The notes beneath the pieces were generated by a model. That model was not told where the DNA came from. It saw only the letters and a list, made by a program, of their open reading frames with translations, and ran no database searches. Shown piece by piece: positions 14,250 to 24,400 of a stretch of 25,413 bases of DNA. Origin of the DNA: Bacteroidales bacterium (GTDB lineage Bacteria > Bacteroidota > Bacteroidia > Bacteroidales > Bacteroidaceae). Within the stretch, counting starts at the first letter, position 1. Every line of letters begins with the position of its first letter. The position numbers and the translations under genes are program-made. The DNA lies in NCBI GenBank assembly GCA_004557185.1, contig SFEP01000043.1, positions 1-25,413 of the forward strand. The letters are read 5' to 3'.

Positions 14250-15428
14250 TTAGGCACGAGTGGCCAGCAGTTTGCCGAGTGAGCGGGCGCACTGCAGGGT
14301 ATCGGCGCTCACGCCCTGCTTCCATTCCACAGGTTCGCCCACGAGTTCCATCTTCATTTTCTCGTTGTAGCCCAAAATCTGCTTCACGGCTTGGCTGCTC
14401 CACGTAAAGCCGCCGAAGCAGCCCAGACGGTGGCGGCTCACGCTGCGTCCACAGAGGCGGCGCAGCAGGTCCTCCACCACGGGGAAGAGGCCGCCGTTGT
14501 AGGTGGGACCGCCGATGGCCAGCGTGTCGTAGCGGAAGATGTCGGCCAGCACGAACGAGGGCTGGCTCACGCTGAGGTTGTGCACGATGATAGTGCGCTC
14601 GCCGGCCTCGGCAGCGCCACGGGCAATGGCCTCGGCCACGCGCTGGGTGTGGCCGTACATCGAGCCGTAGCACACCACGAGGCCGGGCTCCGTGTCGCCC
14701 TGCGAAAAGCGGCGGTAGGTGTCGATGGCGCGCGGAGCCTCATTCACCCACACAGGGCCATGGGTGGAGCAAATCATGCTGATGGTGAGCGGTGCGAGCT
14801 TCTTGAGGGCGGTTTGCACGGGAGCGCCGAACTTGCCGAGGATGGCGGCGTAGTAGCGTTCCATTTCGGGCCAGTAGGCGGCGGTGTTCATCTGCGTGTC
14901 CACCACGTTGCCGTTGAGTGCGCCGAAGCAGCCGAAGGCGTCGCCCGAGAAGAGCACCTGCTCCGTTTCGCAGTAAGTAACCATCGTTTCGGGCCAGTGC
15001 AGCATGGGTGTCAGGTAGAAGTGCAGTTTGTGGTGTCCCAGGTCGAGCGTGTCGCCGTCGGCCACGAGCATGTCGTCCTTGCGGGCAGCACCGTAGTATC
15101 CCTGCACCATTTCCATCGTCTTCTTGTTGCCCACAAGGCGTATGTGGGGATAGACCTGCCTGATCATCTGCAGCGAACCGCTGTGGTCGGGCTCCATGTG
15201 GTTGATGATGAGGTAGTCGATGGGGCGTTCGCCTATCACCTCCTTGATTTTGTCAAGGTATTCGCCGAAGAAGGCGGCGTCGACGGTGTCGATGAGCGCC
15301 ACGCCCTGCTCGTCGTCGATGAGGTAAGAGTTGTAGGATACGCCTTGCGGCAAAATCCACAAGCCTTCGAAGCGGTGCTTCACGCGGTCGTTGACCCCCA
15401 CGTAGTGTATGTGTCCTTTCAGTTTCAT
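14250..15428 (-). CDS. fprA: Flavodiiron protein (class A O2/NO reductase)
   Basis: A 392-residue A-type flavoprotein that reduces O2 to water, or NO to N2O, in the cytoplasm of anaerobes. The metallo-beta-lactamase-like domain (1 to about 245) carries the diiron ligands: HMEPDH (His77, Glu79, Asp81, His82), His144 in LHWPE, Asp163 in SGDAFG and His223 in STHGPV. The flavodoxin domain (about 249-390) has the FMN phosphate loop GSMYGHTQ (255-262). There is no C-terminal rubredoxin or flavin reductase extension, so an external electron donor is needed. It begins only 25 bp after uvrA with no terminator between, so co-transcription with uvrA and the downstream nitroreductase is likely. The symbol is by family analogy. 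Confidence 0.95.
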   Translation of the reverse strand: MKLKGHIHYVGVNDRVKHRFEGLWILPQGVSYNSYLIDDEQGVALIDTVDAAFFGEYLDKIKEVIGERPIDYLIINHMEPDHSGSLQMIRQVYPHIRLVGNKKTMEMVQGYYGAARKDDMLVADGDTLDLGHHKLHFYLTPMLHWPETMVTYCETEQVLFSGDAFGCFGALNGNVVDTQMNTAAYWPEMERYYAAILGKFGAPVQTALKKLAPLTISMICSTHGPVWVNEAPRAIDTYRRFSQGDTEPGLVVCYGSMYGHTQRVAEAIARGAAEAGERTIIVHNLSVSQPSFVLADIFRYDTLAIGGPTYNGGLFPVVEDLLRRLCGRSVSRHRLGCFGGFTWSSQAVKQILGYNEKMKMELVGEPVEWKQGVSADTLQCARSLGKLLATRA

Positions 15429-15453
15429 GTCCAGTGTTTTTTAGTATGTGTAT

Positions 15454-18312
15454 TTATGATGAAAATCCGTGTTGTGATGCGTGTGCCTCGGCGGCCAAAG
15501 CCTGTGCCAGGAAGCGTGCGGTGTGTCCCGCATGGGTTGCAGCCACTTGTTCGGGCGTGCCGCAGGCCACTATCTGTCCGCCTTCGCGTCCGCCCTCCGG
15601 TCCGAGGTCGATGACGTAGTCGGCGCATTTGATGACCTCCATGTTGTGCTCGATGATGAGGATGCTGTGGCCGCGTTCGATGAGTGCGTTGAGCGAGCGC
15701 AGCAGACGGTTGATGTCGTGGAAATGCAGTCCTGTGGTAGGCTCGTCGAAGATGAAGAGCGTGGGCTGCTGCCGTTCCATGCTCAGGTAGTAGGCCAGCT
15801 TCACGCGTTGGTTTTCGCCGCCCGAGAGTGTAGAGCTCGGCTGCCCCAGTTTGATGTAGCCCAGCCCCACGTCCTGCAGCGGCTTGAGTTTGGCCACGAT
15901 GCGTGTTTGGCCGTGTGCGCCGAAGAACTCAATGGCTTGGTTTACCGTCATTTCAAGAATGTCGTGAATGTTGCAGCCCTCGTAGCGCACCTCCAGCACG
16001 TCGGCCTTGAAGCGCTGGCCGTGGCAAGCCTCGCACTCCAGCACGAGGTCGGCCATAAACTGCATTTCCACGCGCACCACGCCCTCTCCTTTGCATTCCT
16101 CGCAGCGTCCTCCGTCGGCGTTGAAGGAGAAGTGAGCGGGTGTGAAGTCCATTTGCCGCGCCAGCTGCTGGTCGGCCATCAGGCGGCGTATCTCGTCGTA
16201 CGCCTTGACGTAGGTCACGGGGTTCGAGCGCGACGAGCGTCCTATGGGGTTTTGGTCCACAAATTCCACGGCGGCAATGGCGTCGATGTCGCCGCGCAGC
16301 GCGGTGTGTTCGCCGGGACGGTCGGAGGGCTCGTCCTTGGCCCGTTTGAGGGCGCGATACAGGATGTCGCGCACCAGGGTCGACTTGCCCGAGCCGCTCA
16401 CGCCCGTCACCACGGTGAGCACGTGCAGCGGAAAGTCCACGTCGATGCCCCGCAAGTTGTTGGCGCGGGCACCCTCCACCCCGATGCTCATGTTCCAGGC
16501 CCGGCGTGAGGGCGGCACGCTGATGTGGGCTGCCCCCGTCAGGTAGTCGAGCGTGTGCGACTGCATCCCCTCCACTCCCAACGTGCCGGGAGCGGGCAGC
16601 GGCAGGGCCGGTGCGGCATACACCACGCGGCCTCCCGCACGGCCCGCTTCAGGACCGATGTCAATAAGGTAGTCGGCCTCGCGCATAATTTCCTCGTCGT
16701 GCTCCACCACAATCACCGTGTTGCCCAGGTCGCGCAGCCGCTTCAGCACGCCGATGAGTTGCTGCGTGTCGCGCGGATGCAGCCCGATGCTCGGTTCGTC
16801 GAGAATGTAGAGCGAGCCCACCAGCGCCGACCCCAGTTGCGTGGCCAGACTGATGCGCTGGCTCTCACCGCCCGACAGCGTGTTGCTCAAGCGGTCGAGC
16901 GTGAGGTAGCCCAGACCCACCTGGCACAGAAAGTGGAGGCGCGAGCGTATCTCTGTCAGCAGCCGTCGTGCCACCTGTTCCTCGTGTGGTGGCAGGGTGA
17001 GCGCGTCGAAGTAGTCAGCCAGTTCGCTCACGGGGCATTCCACCAGTTGCGTGATGGTGCGGCCGTCCACCTGCACATAGGCAGCCTCGGGCTTCAGTCT
17101 GCTGCCGCGGCACACGGGGCACACGGTGCGTCCGCGGTAGCGAGCCAACATCACGCGGTATTGTATCTTATATTGGTTGCGCTCAATCATGCGGAAAAAG
17201 GCGTCGATGCTCACGCGTTCTTCCTCGGGCAGTGCGTCCTCTTCGGCATCGCCGTGCCACAGCAGGTCCTTCTGAGCGCGTGTCAGGCGGTAGTAAGGTT
17301 CGAAAATGGGAAAATCCTTGTGAGCGGCACGTCGGATAAACTCGTCCTTCCACAAGCCCATCTTTTCGCCTCGCCAGCACACCACGGCGCCGTCGTAGAG
17401 GCTTTTCGAGGTGTCGGGCACCACGAGTTTCTCGTCGATGCCCATCACGCGGCCAAAGCCTTCGCAGTGCGGGCAGGCCCCCAGCGGAGAGTTGAACGAG
17501 AACATGTGGTCGTCGGGCTCGGCGAAGGTGATGCCGTCGGCCTCGAAGCGCGTGCTGAAGTGGTGCACGATGCCTGCGGGATAGATGCGCAGGCTGCATT
17601 CGCCGTGTCCTTCAAACAGGGCCGTCTCCACCGAGTCCGTCATGCGCGACAAGGCGTCGTTGGTGCGTGCCACCGCCAGGCGGTCGATGAGCAGACTGAG
17701 GTGTGCTGCCTCGCCGGGTTCGTCGGGCTGCGTGGTAGCCAGATAGTCGTCCATGCGCAGCATTTCGCCCTCGCGGTCCAGACGTGTCAGGCCCTGCTGC
17801 ATGAGGATGCCGATGTGTTCGCGCAGCGAGCGGCCTTCGGGCACGTGCAGCGGGGCCAGCAGGGTGAAGCGTGTGCCGTCGGAGTAGGAGAGTGCGCACT
17901 GCACCACGTCGTCGGGCGTATGGCGCTTCACCTCGCAGCCGCTGATGGGCGATATGGTGTGCCCGATGCGGGCAAAGAGCATGCGCAGGTAGTCGTAAAT
18001 CTCCGTGCTTGTGCCCACCGTCGAACGCGGGTTGCGGCTCGTCACCTTCTGTTCGATGGCGATGGCCGGCGGCAGACCCTTGATGTAGTCGCATTCGGGC
18101 TTGTGCATACGGCCCAGAAACTGGCGGGCGTAGGCCGAGAGGCTCTCCACGTAGCGCCGTTGCCCTTCGGCATAGAGCGTGTCGAAAGTCAGCGACGATT
18201 TACCCGAGCCCGAGAGTCCGGTAATCACCACCAGTTTGTTGCGCGGGATGTCTATGTCGATGTTTTTGAGGTTATTCACCCTTGCGCCCTTCACGCGGAT
18301 GCAGTCGTTCAT
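15454..18312 (-). CDS. uvrA: Excinuclease ABC subunit A
   Basis: Damage-recognition ATPase of nucleotide excision repair, partner of UvrB; 952 residues, the usual length. First ABC module: Walker A GLSGSGKS (32-39) and signature LSGGESQR. Second module: GVSGSGKS and LSGGENQR, each followed by an Asp-Glu Walker B (LDEPS, FDEPTTGLH). Zinc-binding Cys pairs are visible (CPHC...CPVC in the first half; CEECKGEG...CEACHG in the second). The ATG at 18312 gives the family N-terminus MNDCIRVKGARVNNLKNI; the open frame to 18402 runs through the promoter. It has a full-consensus promoter (18336-18366) and leads a same-strand group with the flavodiiron and nitroreductase genes. Confidence 0.97.
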   Translation of the reverse strand: MNDCIRVKGARVNNLKNIDIDIPRNKLVVITGLSGSGKSSLTFDTLYAEGQRRYVESLSAYARQFLGRMHKPECDYIKGLPPAIAIEQKVTSRNPRSTVGTSTEIYDYLRMLFARIGHTISPISGCEVKRHTPDDVVQCALSYSDGTRFTLLAPLHVPEGRSLREHIGILMQQGLTRLDREGEMLRMDDYLATTQPDEPGEAAHLSLLIDRLAVARTNDALSRMTDSVETALFEGHGECSLRIYPAGIVHHFSTRFEADGITFAEPDDHMFSFNSPLGACPHCEGFGRVMGIDEKLVVPDTSKSLYDGAVVCWRGEKMGLWKDEFIRRAAHKDFPIFEPYYRLTRAQKDLLWHGDAEEDALPEEERVSIDAFFRMIERNQYKIQYRVMLARYRGRTVCPVCRGSRLKPEAAYVQVDGRTITQLVECPVSELADYFDALTLPPHEEQVARRLLTEIRSRLHFLCQVGLGYLTLDRLSNTLSGGESQRISLATQLGSALVGSLYILDEPSIGLHPRDTQQLIGVLKRLRDLGNTVIVVEHDEEIMREADYLIDIGPEAGRAGGRVVYAAPALPLPAPGTLGVEGMQSHTLDYLTGAAHISVPPSRRAWNMSIGVEGARANNLRGIDVDFPLHVLTVVTGVSGSGKSTLVRDILYRALKRAKDEPSDRPGEHTALRGDIDAIAAVEFVDQNPIGRSSRSNPVTYVKAYDEIRRLMADQQLARQMDFTPAHFSFNADGGRCEECKGEGVVRVEMQFMADLVLECEACHGQRFKADVLEVRYEGCNIHDILEMTVNQAIEFFGAHGQTRIVAKLKPLQDVGLGYIKLGQPSSTLSGGENQRVKLAYYLSMERQQPTLFIFDEPTTGLHFHDINRLLRSLNALIERGHSILIIEHNMEVIKCADYVIDLGPEGGREGGQIVACGTPEQVAATHAGHTARFLAQALAAEAHASQHGFSS

Positions 18313-18335
18313 GTGTTGCTGTGTTGTAGAAGGGG

Positions 18336-18366
18336 CAAAGTTAGTGCAAGCCGAGTGAAGAGCAAA
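18336..18366 (-). promoter_or_regulatory. Promoter of uvrA (TTTG-N19-TAACTTTG)
   Basis: On the minus strand TTTG (18363-18366) and TAACTTTG (18336-18343) are 19 bases apart, matching both boxes of the Bacteroidetes housekeeping promoter. The leader before the ATG at 18312 would be only about 15-18 bases. Confidence 0.8.
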
Positions 18367-18425
18367 ATGAAAGACCGCAGGTTTTTCGCTTTGCTCTTCC
18401 AAGGCGCCGCCCGCATATACAGTTC

Positions 18426-18463
18426 ATCCCACGCCGCGGGAGAGTATCCTTGCGGCGTGGGAT
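18426..18463 (-). terminator. Hairpin between the response regulator and uvrA
   Basis: ATCCCACGCCGC (18426-18437) and GCGGCGTGGGAT (18452-18463) form a perfect 12-bp stem with a 14-base loop, 35 bases after the regulator's stop codon. No T-run follows on the minus strand, so it may be an inefficient terminator or an RNA-stabilising hairpin. Confidence 0.6.
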
Positions 18464-18497
18464 GCAATGTCACGTGCATGAATTTTCCTGTTCTGTG

Positions 18498-19127
18498 TTA
18501 GCGTATGTCGCCGTGCTTGTCCAGGTAGCCGCGCTCAATGGCTTTCACCACGAGGTCGGCGGCATTCACGGCTCCGAGTTTGGTAAACAGCGACTTGCGG
18601 TGCGCCTCGATGGTGTTGTCGCTCACAAACATGGCCGCCGCTATCTCGCGTGTCGTTTTGCCCTGCGCTATGAGGTAGAGCACCTCCAACTCGCGTGCCG
18701 AGGGGTGCGCCGAGGCCACTTGCGCCGAAGCCATGGCCTTGAGCACGGCGGGACAATAGTAATGGTTGCCTGCCAGCACCTCGTGCACGGCTTTGATGAT
18801 GGTGTCGCCCTCGCTTGTTTTGTTCACAATGGCCTCCACCTCCATCGAGAGCAGTTTGCGCAGCGTCCACACCTCGTCGTGAATGGTGCACACCACGATG
18901 GGCGCCGTGGGGCAACTCAGTCGCAGACGGTGGATGAGTTGGAAACCGTCGATGTCGGGCAGTTCGAGGTCGATGCTGAAAATGTCGTACGTCACGCCCT
19001 GCTCCAGTTGCGCCATGAGTGCATGTGCCGTGCTGAACTTGTCCACATAACACGCGCCGTGCTGCTGCAAGACGGCATGCAGCCCCTCTCGCACCAAGTC
19101 GTGGTCGTCAAGAATGGCTATTTTCAT
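18498..19127 (-). CDS. LuxR/NarL-family response regulator
   Basis: Two-component regulator of 209 residues. The receiver domain (1 to about 120) has the acidic pair Asp7-Asp8, phospho-acceptor Asp53 (FSIDLELPD), the conserved Thr in VVCTIHD and Lys in IVNKTSEGD. The C-terminal LuxR-type HTH (about 143-205) reads SARELEVLYLIAQGKTTREIA...VSDNTIEAHRKSLFTKLG, a typical GerE-like DNA-binding motif. The ATG at 19127 gives MKIAILDDHD, the standard receiver start; 30 upstream codons to 19217 cross the promoter. The histidine kinase gene lies upstream on the same strand with a 221-bp gap, so the two are presumably partners; the gap carries a promoter for this gene. Confidence 0.95.
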   Translation of the reverse strand: MKIAILDDHDLVREGLHAVLQQHGACYVDKFSTAHALMAQLEQGVTYDIFSIDLELPDIDGFQLIHRLRLSCPTAPIVVCTIHDEVWTLRKLLSMEVEAIVNKTSEGDTIIKAVHEVLAGNHYYCPAVLKAMASAQVASAHPSARELEVLYLIAQGKTTREIAAAMFVSDNTIEAHRKSLFTKLGAVNAADLVVKAIERGYLDKHGDIR

Positions 19128-19186
19128 TTTCGAAAGTGAAGGAGTCTTGCGCATGGTAGTGTGAAACTTGCAGCAGTTAGCAACTG

Positions 19187-19218
19187 CAAATTTACGACTA
19201 CTATGTAAGCGCGTCAAT
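19187..19218 (-). promoter_or_regulatory. Promoter of the response regulator gene
   Basis: The minus strand reads ATTG (19215-19218), 20 bases, then TAAATTTG (19187-19194): a perfect -7 box and a -33 box with three of four bases. It would let the regulator be made independently of the kinase. The nearby GTTAGCAACTGC (19175-19186 region) forms a small inverted repeat with GCAGTTGC that could be an operator. Confidence 0.6.
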
Positions 19219-19348
19219 TACGGGTTTCCGTAGTTTTGGCCGCAATCCCTCTGTTGGGAGTTTGATAAGATGGTTTTTTCGTCCCTGTTTCTCTGGCTTT
19301 TGGCTACGGGGCACGGCGTGTCCTTTTCCGTTTCGCGCCCGGCCTGCC

Positions 19349-21118
19349 TCAAGCCTTGAGGGGCGCTTGCAGCAGCACGCAGGTGCCGCCGCCGGCCACA
19401 GGTGTCACGCTCACGGCACCGCCTATGGCACTGGCCCGCTGCCTCATGGTGCGCATGCCCACGCCGCGGCTCTGGCCTGCATGCGGCTGGCCGTTGTCGG
19501 TGACGCGCAACGTCAGTGCGTCCTCGTGCAGTTGCATACTGACTGCTATGCTCGTGGCTCCTGCGTGCTTCAGCGCGTTGCCCACAGCCTCCTGTGTGAT
19601 GCGGTACACCTCGAGCGCCACGTCGTCGGGCACCTCCGTCCACGCCGCGCCGCCGGCCTCCGACTCGTAGGTAAGGAGCAGGCCCTCGGGGCAGGCTTCG
19701 GCCTGCTTGCTGAGGTGGTAGCGCAGCACCTCGTCAATCGAGGCGTAGGCAAACTCTGGTGGCAGCAGTTCGTGCGAAATGCGGCGCACCGCCTCGCGGC
19801 AGTTCCCTATGAGGCGCGCCGTGTCGTCGGCGTCGCGGCCCTGGCGCATACCCATCTCGATGGCGAGCAGGTCGTTGCACACGCCGTCGTGCAGTTCGCG
19901 CGACATGCGTTGCCGTTCGTTTTCCAGACCCTCCACATACTGCTGCGTGCGTTGGCGCTCCACTTCGGCGCGCAGTTGGGCAAACTCCATTTCGCGTTGC
20001 AGCCGGCGCCGGCGTTGGCGGGCGGCATACAGCACAAAGGCTATCACCACCAGCAGCAGTACGCCCGCGGCTGCAAAGAGCCACATCAGCATCTGGGAGC
20101 GGCGTGCTTCGCTGCGGGCCAGGGCGAGTTCGGCCTCCTTCGTTTCATACTTCACCGTGAGGTCGCGCAGGCTCTGCTCCTTCTCCTGCTGCCACAGGCT
20201 GTCGCGCAGCGCGTTGCCCTTCAGCAGCGTGGCGTAAGCCTGTTCGTACTGCCCCAACTCGGCGTAGGCCATGTGCATGTTCTGGTAGCAGTCGAACTTC
20301 ACAAAGGGCAGGTTGTCAATGCCCTCGGTGCCGAGAATGCGGCCGAACCATTGCAGCGCCCCCGCAGCGTCGTGGTGCTTGAGGCAGAGGCTCGTTTCCA
20401 CTTGGTAGTAGAGCAGCAGCGCCATGGTCGAGGTGACCTGCGGCTTGAGCCTCTGGCACCGGCTGCGCCATGCCTGCACCTGGTCAGCGTGCCCCAGGCG
20501 GTCGCTGAGCAACAGCGTGTAGGCCGCAGCGCGAAAGGCCATTTCGGCATTCTTGGCCTGCAGGGCATCGGCGTACGCCTTGCTCTGCAGGGTGGCGGCC
20601 TCCTGCAGCGCCCCGCACGAGGTGAGCACCGTGCCCGCTGCGCCCCGCAGGTTGCTGCGCGTGGCAAGGTCGGTGCAGCGTGCCGCCCATTCGCCCGCCA
20701 GCCGTGCGTGCTTGGCGGCGGCCTCCTGGTGCTGCATGTCGAGGTTGAGCACGGCCAGGTTCACGTAGAGCGTGGCCACATTTTCGGCGTCCTCCTGGCT
20801 GGGCCGCGCGTGGAATTTGGGCGACGTGGCTATGCGCAGCGCCTTGTCATACTGCTGCAGCGCCTCGTCGAGCCGGCCGAGCGTGCGCAGATACACGCCC
20901 ATCGAGGCGTAGGCCGCCACCATGGGCGAGGGCTGCCCCTGCGCCTCAGCCAGCCGCACCATGCGCTCGCCCACCACGGCGGCGGAGTCGCTGCGCCCCG
21001 CCTGGTGCAGACTGTCGGCCAAGGCGGTCAGGCGGTTAAGGTCGTCGGGGAGGGTGCTCGCGGCAGGCAGCGCCAGCCATGCGGGCAGGAGGCAGAGTAG
21101 GAGCAGGAAACGTGTCAT
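19349..21118 (-). CDS. TPR-containing sensor histidine kinase (HisKA_3 type)
   Basis: A 589-residue NarL-type sensor kinase. A signal peptide (1 to about 20) leads into a periplasmic TPR-like helical region (about 25-320; for example GRLDEALQQYDKALRIA and GQYEQAYATLLKGNALRD), then a coiled coil, one membrane helix (343-366), and a cytoplasmic kinase. His410 in SRELHDGVCNDLLAIE is the phospho-acceptor. The ATPase domain has an N-box (ALEVYRITQEAVGNALKHAG, Asn514), DNGQ (541-544) and GVGMRTMRQRASAIGG (552-567). I chose the ATG at 21118 because it starts the hydrophobic signal; upstream codons to 21274 read through intergenic sequence. It is divergent from the large secreted protein at 21458 and upstream of its likely partner regulator. 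The signal sensed is unknown. Confidence 0.93.
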   Translation of the reverse strand: MTRFLLLLCLLPAWLALPAASTLPDDLNRLTALADSLHQAGRSDSAAVVGERMVRLAEAQGQPSPMVAAYASMGVYLRTLGRLDEALQQYDKALRIATSPKFHARPSQEDAENVATLYVNLAVLNLDMQHQEAAAKHARLAGEWAARCTDLATRSNLRGAAGTVLTSCGALQEAATLQSKAYADALQAKNAEMAFRAAAYTLLLSDRLGHADQVQAWRSRCQRLKPQVTSTMALLLYYQVETSLCLKHHDAAGALQWFGRILGTEGIDNLPFVKFDCYQNMHMAYAELGQYEQAYATLLKGNALRDSLWQQEKEQSLRDLTVKYETKEAELALARSEARRSQMLMWLFAAAGVLLLVVIAFVLYAARQRRRRLQREMEFAQLRAEVERQRTQQYVEGLENERQRMSRELHDGVCNDLLAIEMGMRQGRDADDTARLIGNCREAVRRISHELLPPEFAYASIDEVLRYHLSKQAEACPEGLLLTYESEAGGAAWTEVPDDVALEVYRITQEAVGNALKHAGATSIAVSMQLHEDALTLRVTDNGQPHAGQSRGVGMRTMRQRASAIGGAVSVTPVAGGGTCVLLQAPLKA

Positions 21119-21457
21119 GGGGTTGAAGGGATGAAAAAATGGATGCTCGAGAGGGCTATATATAAATAAGGAGTGTGCGTATATCAAGAAGGAGAGCCTG
21201 CGGGCATGCAGCACGCTGGCACGCTGCCCTGTCAGCGGCAAAGATGCCTCTTTTTTCTGAAAAATCATGAGCATGCCCTTGGCAAACAGTCAGCAGCCCG
21301 TGGCCGCCGCCACCCCGTTTTGTGCATGAATTTACGGCAAAGTGCATTTTTGTATCCCTTTTGTGGGGTAAAAACAAGGTTTACATAGCAAGATGCTTTA
21401 TATTTGCAATCCGTATTCAAATAATTGTAAACTCACATCACTCAAAATCTTTATTTT
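21119..21457. other. Divergent intergenic region between the kinase and the secreted protein gene
   Basis: This 339-base AT-rich region should hold the start sites of both genes. The plus-strand gene has a clear -7 box (21399-21406). For the kinase I see no full consensus box; CATCTTTG (minus strand, near 21239-21246) is one base off. No small gene or structured RNA is recognised. Confidence 0.5.
21399..21406 (+). promoter_or_regulatory. Candidate -7 box of the large secreted protein gene
   Basis: TATATTTG matches TAnnTTTG about 50 bases before the ATG at 21458. No TTTG stands at the -33 distance (a GTTT at 21379 is too close), which may mean activator dependence. Confidence 0.55.
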
Positions 21458-24400
21458 ATGAGAAAAACTTGCTACACATTCTGTTGTATGGTTTTCTTGC
21501 TCTGTGCTGCGCTCCTCATCCCGCAAGCGGCTCTGGCGCAGGTAAAGTGGCAGGAAAACTTTAACTACCCCGAGGGCAACCTGTACGGACAGGGAGCTTG
21601 GGGTAAGTACGGGTCCAACCCCGACGACCCCATCCAGGTAACCTCCACCACGCTGGCCTACGAGGGCTACCCAGGCGGCGTGCAGGGCAAGAGCGTACAT
21701 CTCGGCCCCAACGCCATGGCCGAAGACCTCCTTGTGCGAGTGGTCGACGATGAAAACGGCCTGCTCACCGGCACGCTCTACTACAGCGCCCTCATCCAGG
21801 TCAATGAGCCCCCCACAGGCGCCGGCTACGTCATGTCGCTCCTGCCACGCACCAAAAACAGCGTGGTGAAGGACGGCACATCGCCCATCGAACTCGGCCG
21901 ACTCTTCATCAACAAAGGCGAGGCCGACGGTACCTTCAAGGTGGGCGTGGAGCGCGGCGGATCCAATCCCGTCTATGCCGAGGGCGAATACGCCAAAGGC
22001 ACCACCCTGCTGGTGGTAGTGAAATACGCCATCAAGGACACCCAGGTGGGCGACGGGTCTGCCGACATCGTGACACTCTACATCAACCCCTCCTCCTACA
22101 CCGAAGAGCCCGCAACACCCGCGGCACAGACCAACATCAACACGACCGGCTCGAAGCTTGGAAACTACGGTCTGCAGGGTTTTGAGCTCCGCCAGTGCGG
22201 CAAGTCGTCAGCCGCTGCCCCCGACATGCTGGTCGGCATGCTGCGCGTGGCCACCGACTACGCCTCCCTCTTCAGCACCGAGGGCGAGGGTGGCGGCGAG
22301 AGCGGCGGCGGCAGCGAGGAGACGAAACCCGAAATCACCTACACAGCCTCAGCACTCGACCTCGGCTACCCCTTCGAGGGCATTGCGCAGAACATCCAGT
22401 TCCACATCAAGGCCGCCAACCTCACCTCCGACATCACCGTCACGCCCCAGGGCACCGAGCTCACTTCGCAGGTGAGCACCATCAGCGCAGCCGACGCACA
22501 GAGCGCCGAGGGCTACATGCTCCCCCTCACGCTGTGCGCTGCACAAGGCTCCACGGGTAGCGGCAGCATCGTGCTCTCAAGCGAGGGCATGGACGATGTC
22601 ACCCTCACCTTCACGTGGAAGTCAACGCCCGTCACCCAGGTCAGCACCTTGGCCGAACTCAACAACGGTGTGGGCGAAACCTTCTACCTCTACACAGGCG
22701 AGGCCGTCGTATCGTTTGTCGATGCAGCCGTCAGCCCCGTCGTCTACTACCTGCAGGACGCCACGGGCGGCATGGCACTCAAAGACATCTACACGGCAAC
22801 CAAAACCACCCTGCAGCAGGGCGACAAGGTGACGGGCATCGTGGGCGAAATCATCAATTCCTTCGGCGTCAAGAATTTCCAGCCCTGGCTGCCACACATC
22901 GGCACCGTGCTCAGCCAGAACAACACAGTGGAGCCCGTGCAGGCCACCCTGCTCGACATCAAGCAAGCACCCCAAACCTACATCAACCGCCTGGTGCACG
23001 TGAGCCACGTGACCCTCACTACCAATGACGCCACCTTTGCCGAGGGCATGACGCAGCCCGTGATGAACGATGGCACCGAAGCGGGTAAAATGCGCATCTT
23101 CAAGCAAACGAGCCTCATCGGCACAAGCATTCCCACCGAGGCGGCCGAGGTGGTGGGCCTCTCTACCTCAATGAGCGCCGTCATCATCGGTCCGCGCAGC
23201 GCCGACGACGTGTGGGTACCCGCTGGCGAACCCGCCATCGAGGTAACGCCCACCACCCTGCCCATGATTGAGGGACAGGTGGGAGCCTCCAACCAAGTGG
23301 GCACACTACACATCAGCGCACGCCACCTGCCGGGCGACGTCACCATCGAAGTAACGGGCACGAACCGCAGCCTCTTCACCACCTCGGTGGCCACCATCAG
23401 CGCCGGCAGCAGCGAAACCGACGTGGTCATCACCTACCAGCCCGATGCCGTGGGCAAGCACAGCGCCCGCATCCTCATCGACTGCCCGGCAGCGCCGCAG
23501 CTCTCGCAGAGCATCGCCCTCTCAGCCTACGCCATCGACCCCGCCAACCCCTCGTCCATCGAGGCCAACCCCGTGCCCCTCGCAGCCTTCCAGGCCAAGG
23601 TGGGCGAAACGCATGAGCAAACACTCACCGTGACCACCGTCAACCTGCCCGACTACGCCTACGTAAGTCTGGCAACGCCCGGCGCCTTCCGCCTGAGCAC
23701 AGGCATGCTCCCCAAGCAGGCCGAAACGCCCATCACCGTCACCTTCGCACCCACTGAGGCCGGCGAGTATAGCAACGAAATCATCATCACCTCGCTCGGC
23801 ATGGTCGACATCCACATTCCCCTTACAGGCACAGCCACGGGCTCACAGGAAGAGGGCGACAAGGAGGGCGACAGCCTGCCCCTCGACGACAGCGCACCCC
23901 TCACCATCATGCAGCAGCACTTCGACACTGTTGAGAAAAACAAACCGCTGGCTCTCGAAGGCTGGAAGAACATAGCCGAAGTGGGCAACCGCGCTTGGTG
24001 GGGCTATGAGTTTGGCGACACCGACGCATCGCAGGGCGAGAAAACGGCCAAGGTAACCGCCTACGACTCCTTTGTGAACGAAGGCGACGAAACGCCCGCA
24101 CAGATGATGCTCGTCACGCCCGCCCTCGACTTCAAGAACGCCGCTTCGCGCATGTTCACCTTCCGTGTACGCGGCGACTATCTGCGCAACGAGCAACCCG
24201 ACCGACTCGAACTCTGCTACATCGACCTCGCCGAGGGCAACATGGATGTGGCACCCGTTGAGGGCTTCCAGATGCCCTGCACACAGGACGAGAGCGGCGA
24301 GTGGTTTGAGTACCACATCGACCTCGACGGTCAGCCCTTGGCCGACAAGTTCTTCATGGCCTTCCGCTTCACCGGCGAGCGAGGCCGCACCAGCAGCGCC

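Noticed and set aside
16525..18501. 658-codon open frame on the plus strand, opposite uvrA
   Set aside because: This is antisense to a certain uvrA and has the same Val/Ala/His-rich shadow composition. Similar shadows at 4955-6181, 7076-8041, 8327-9811, 14391-15614 and 19262-21100 were rejected for the same reason.
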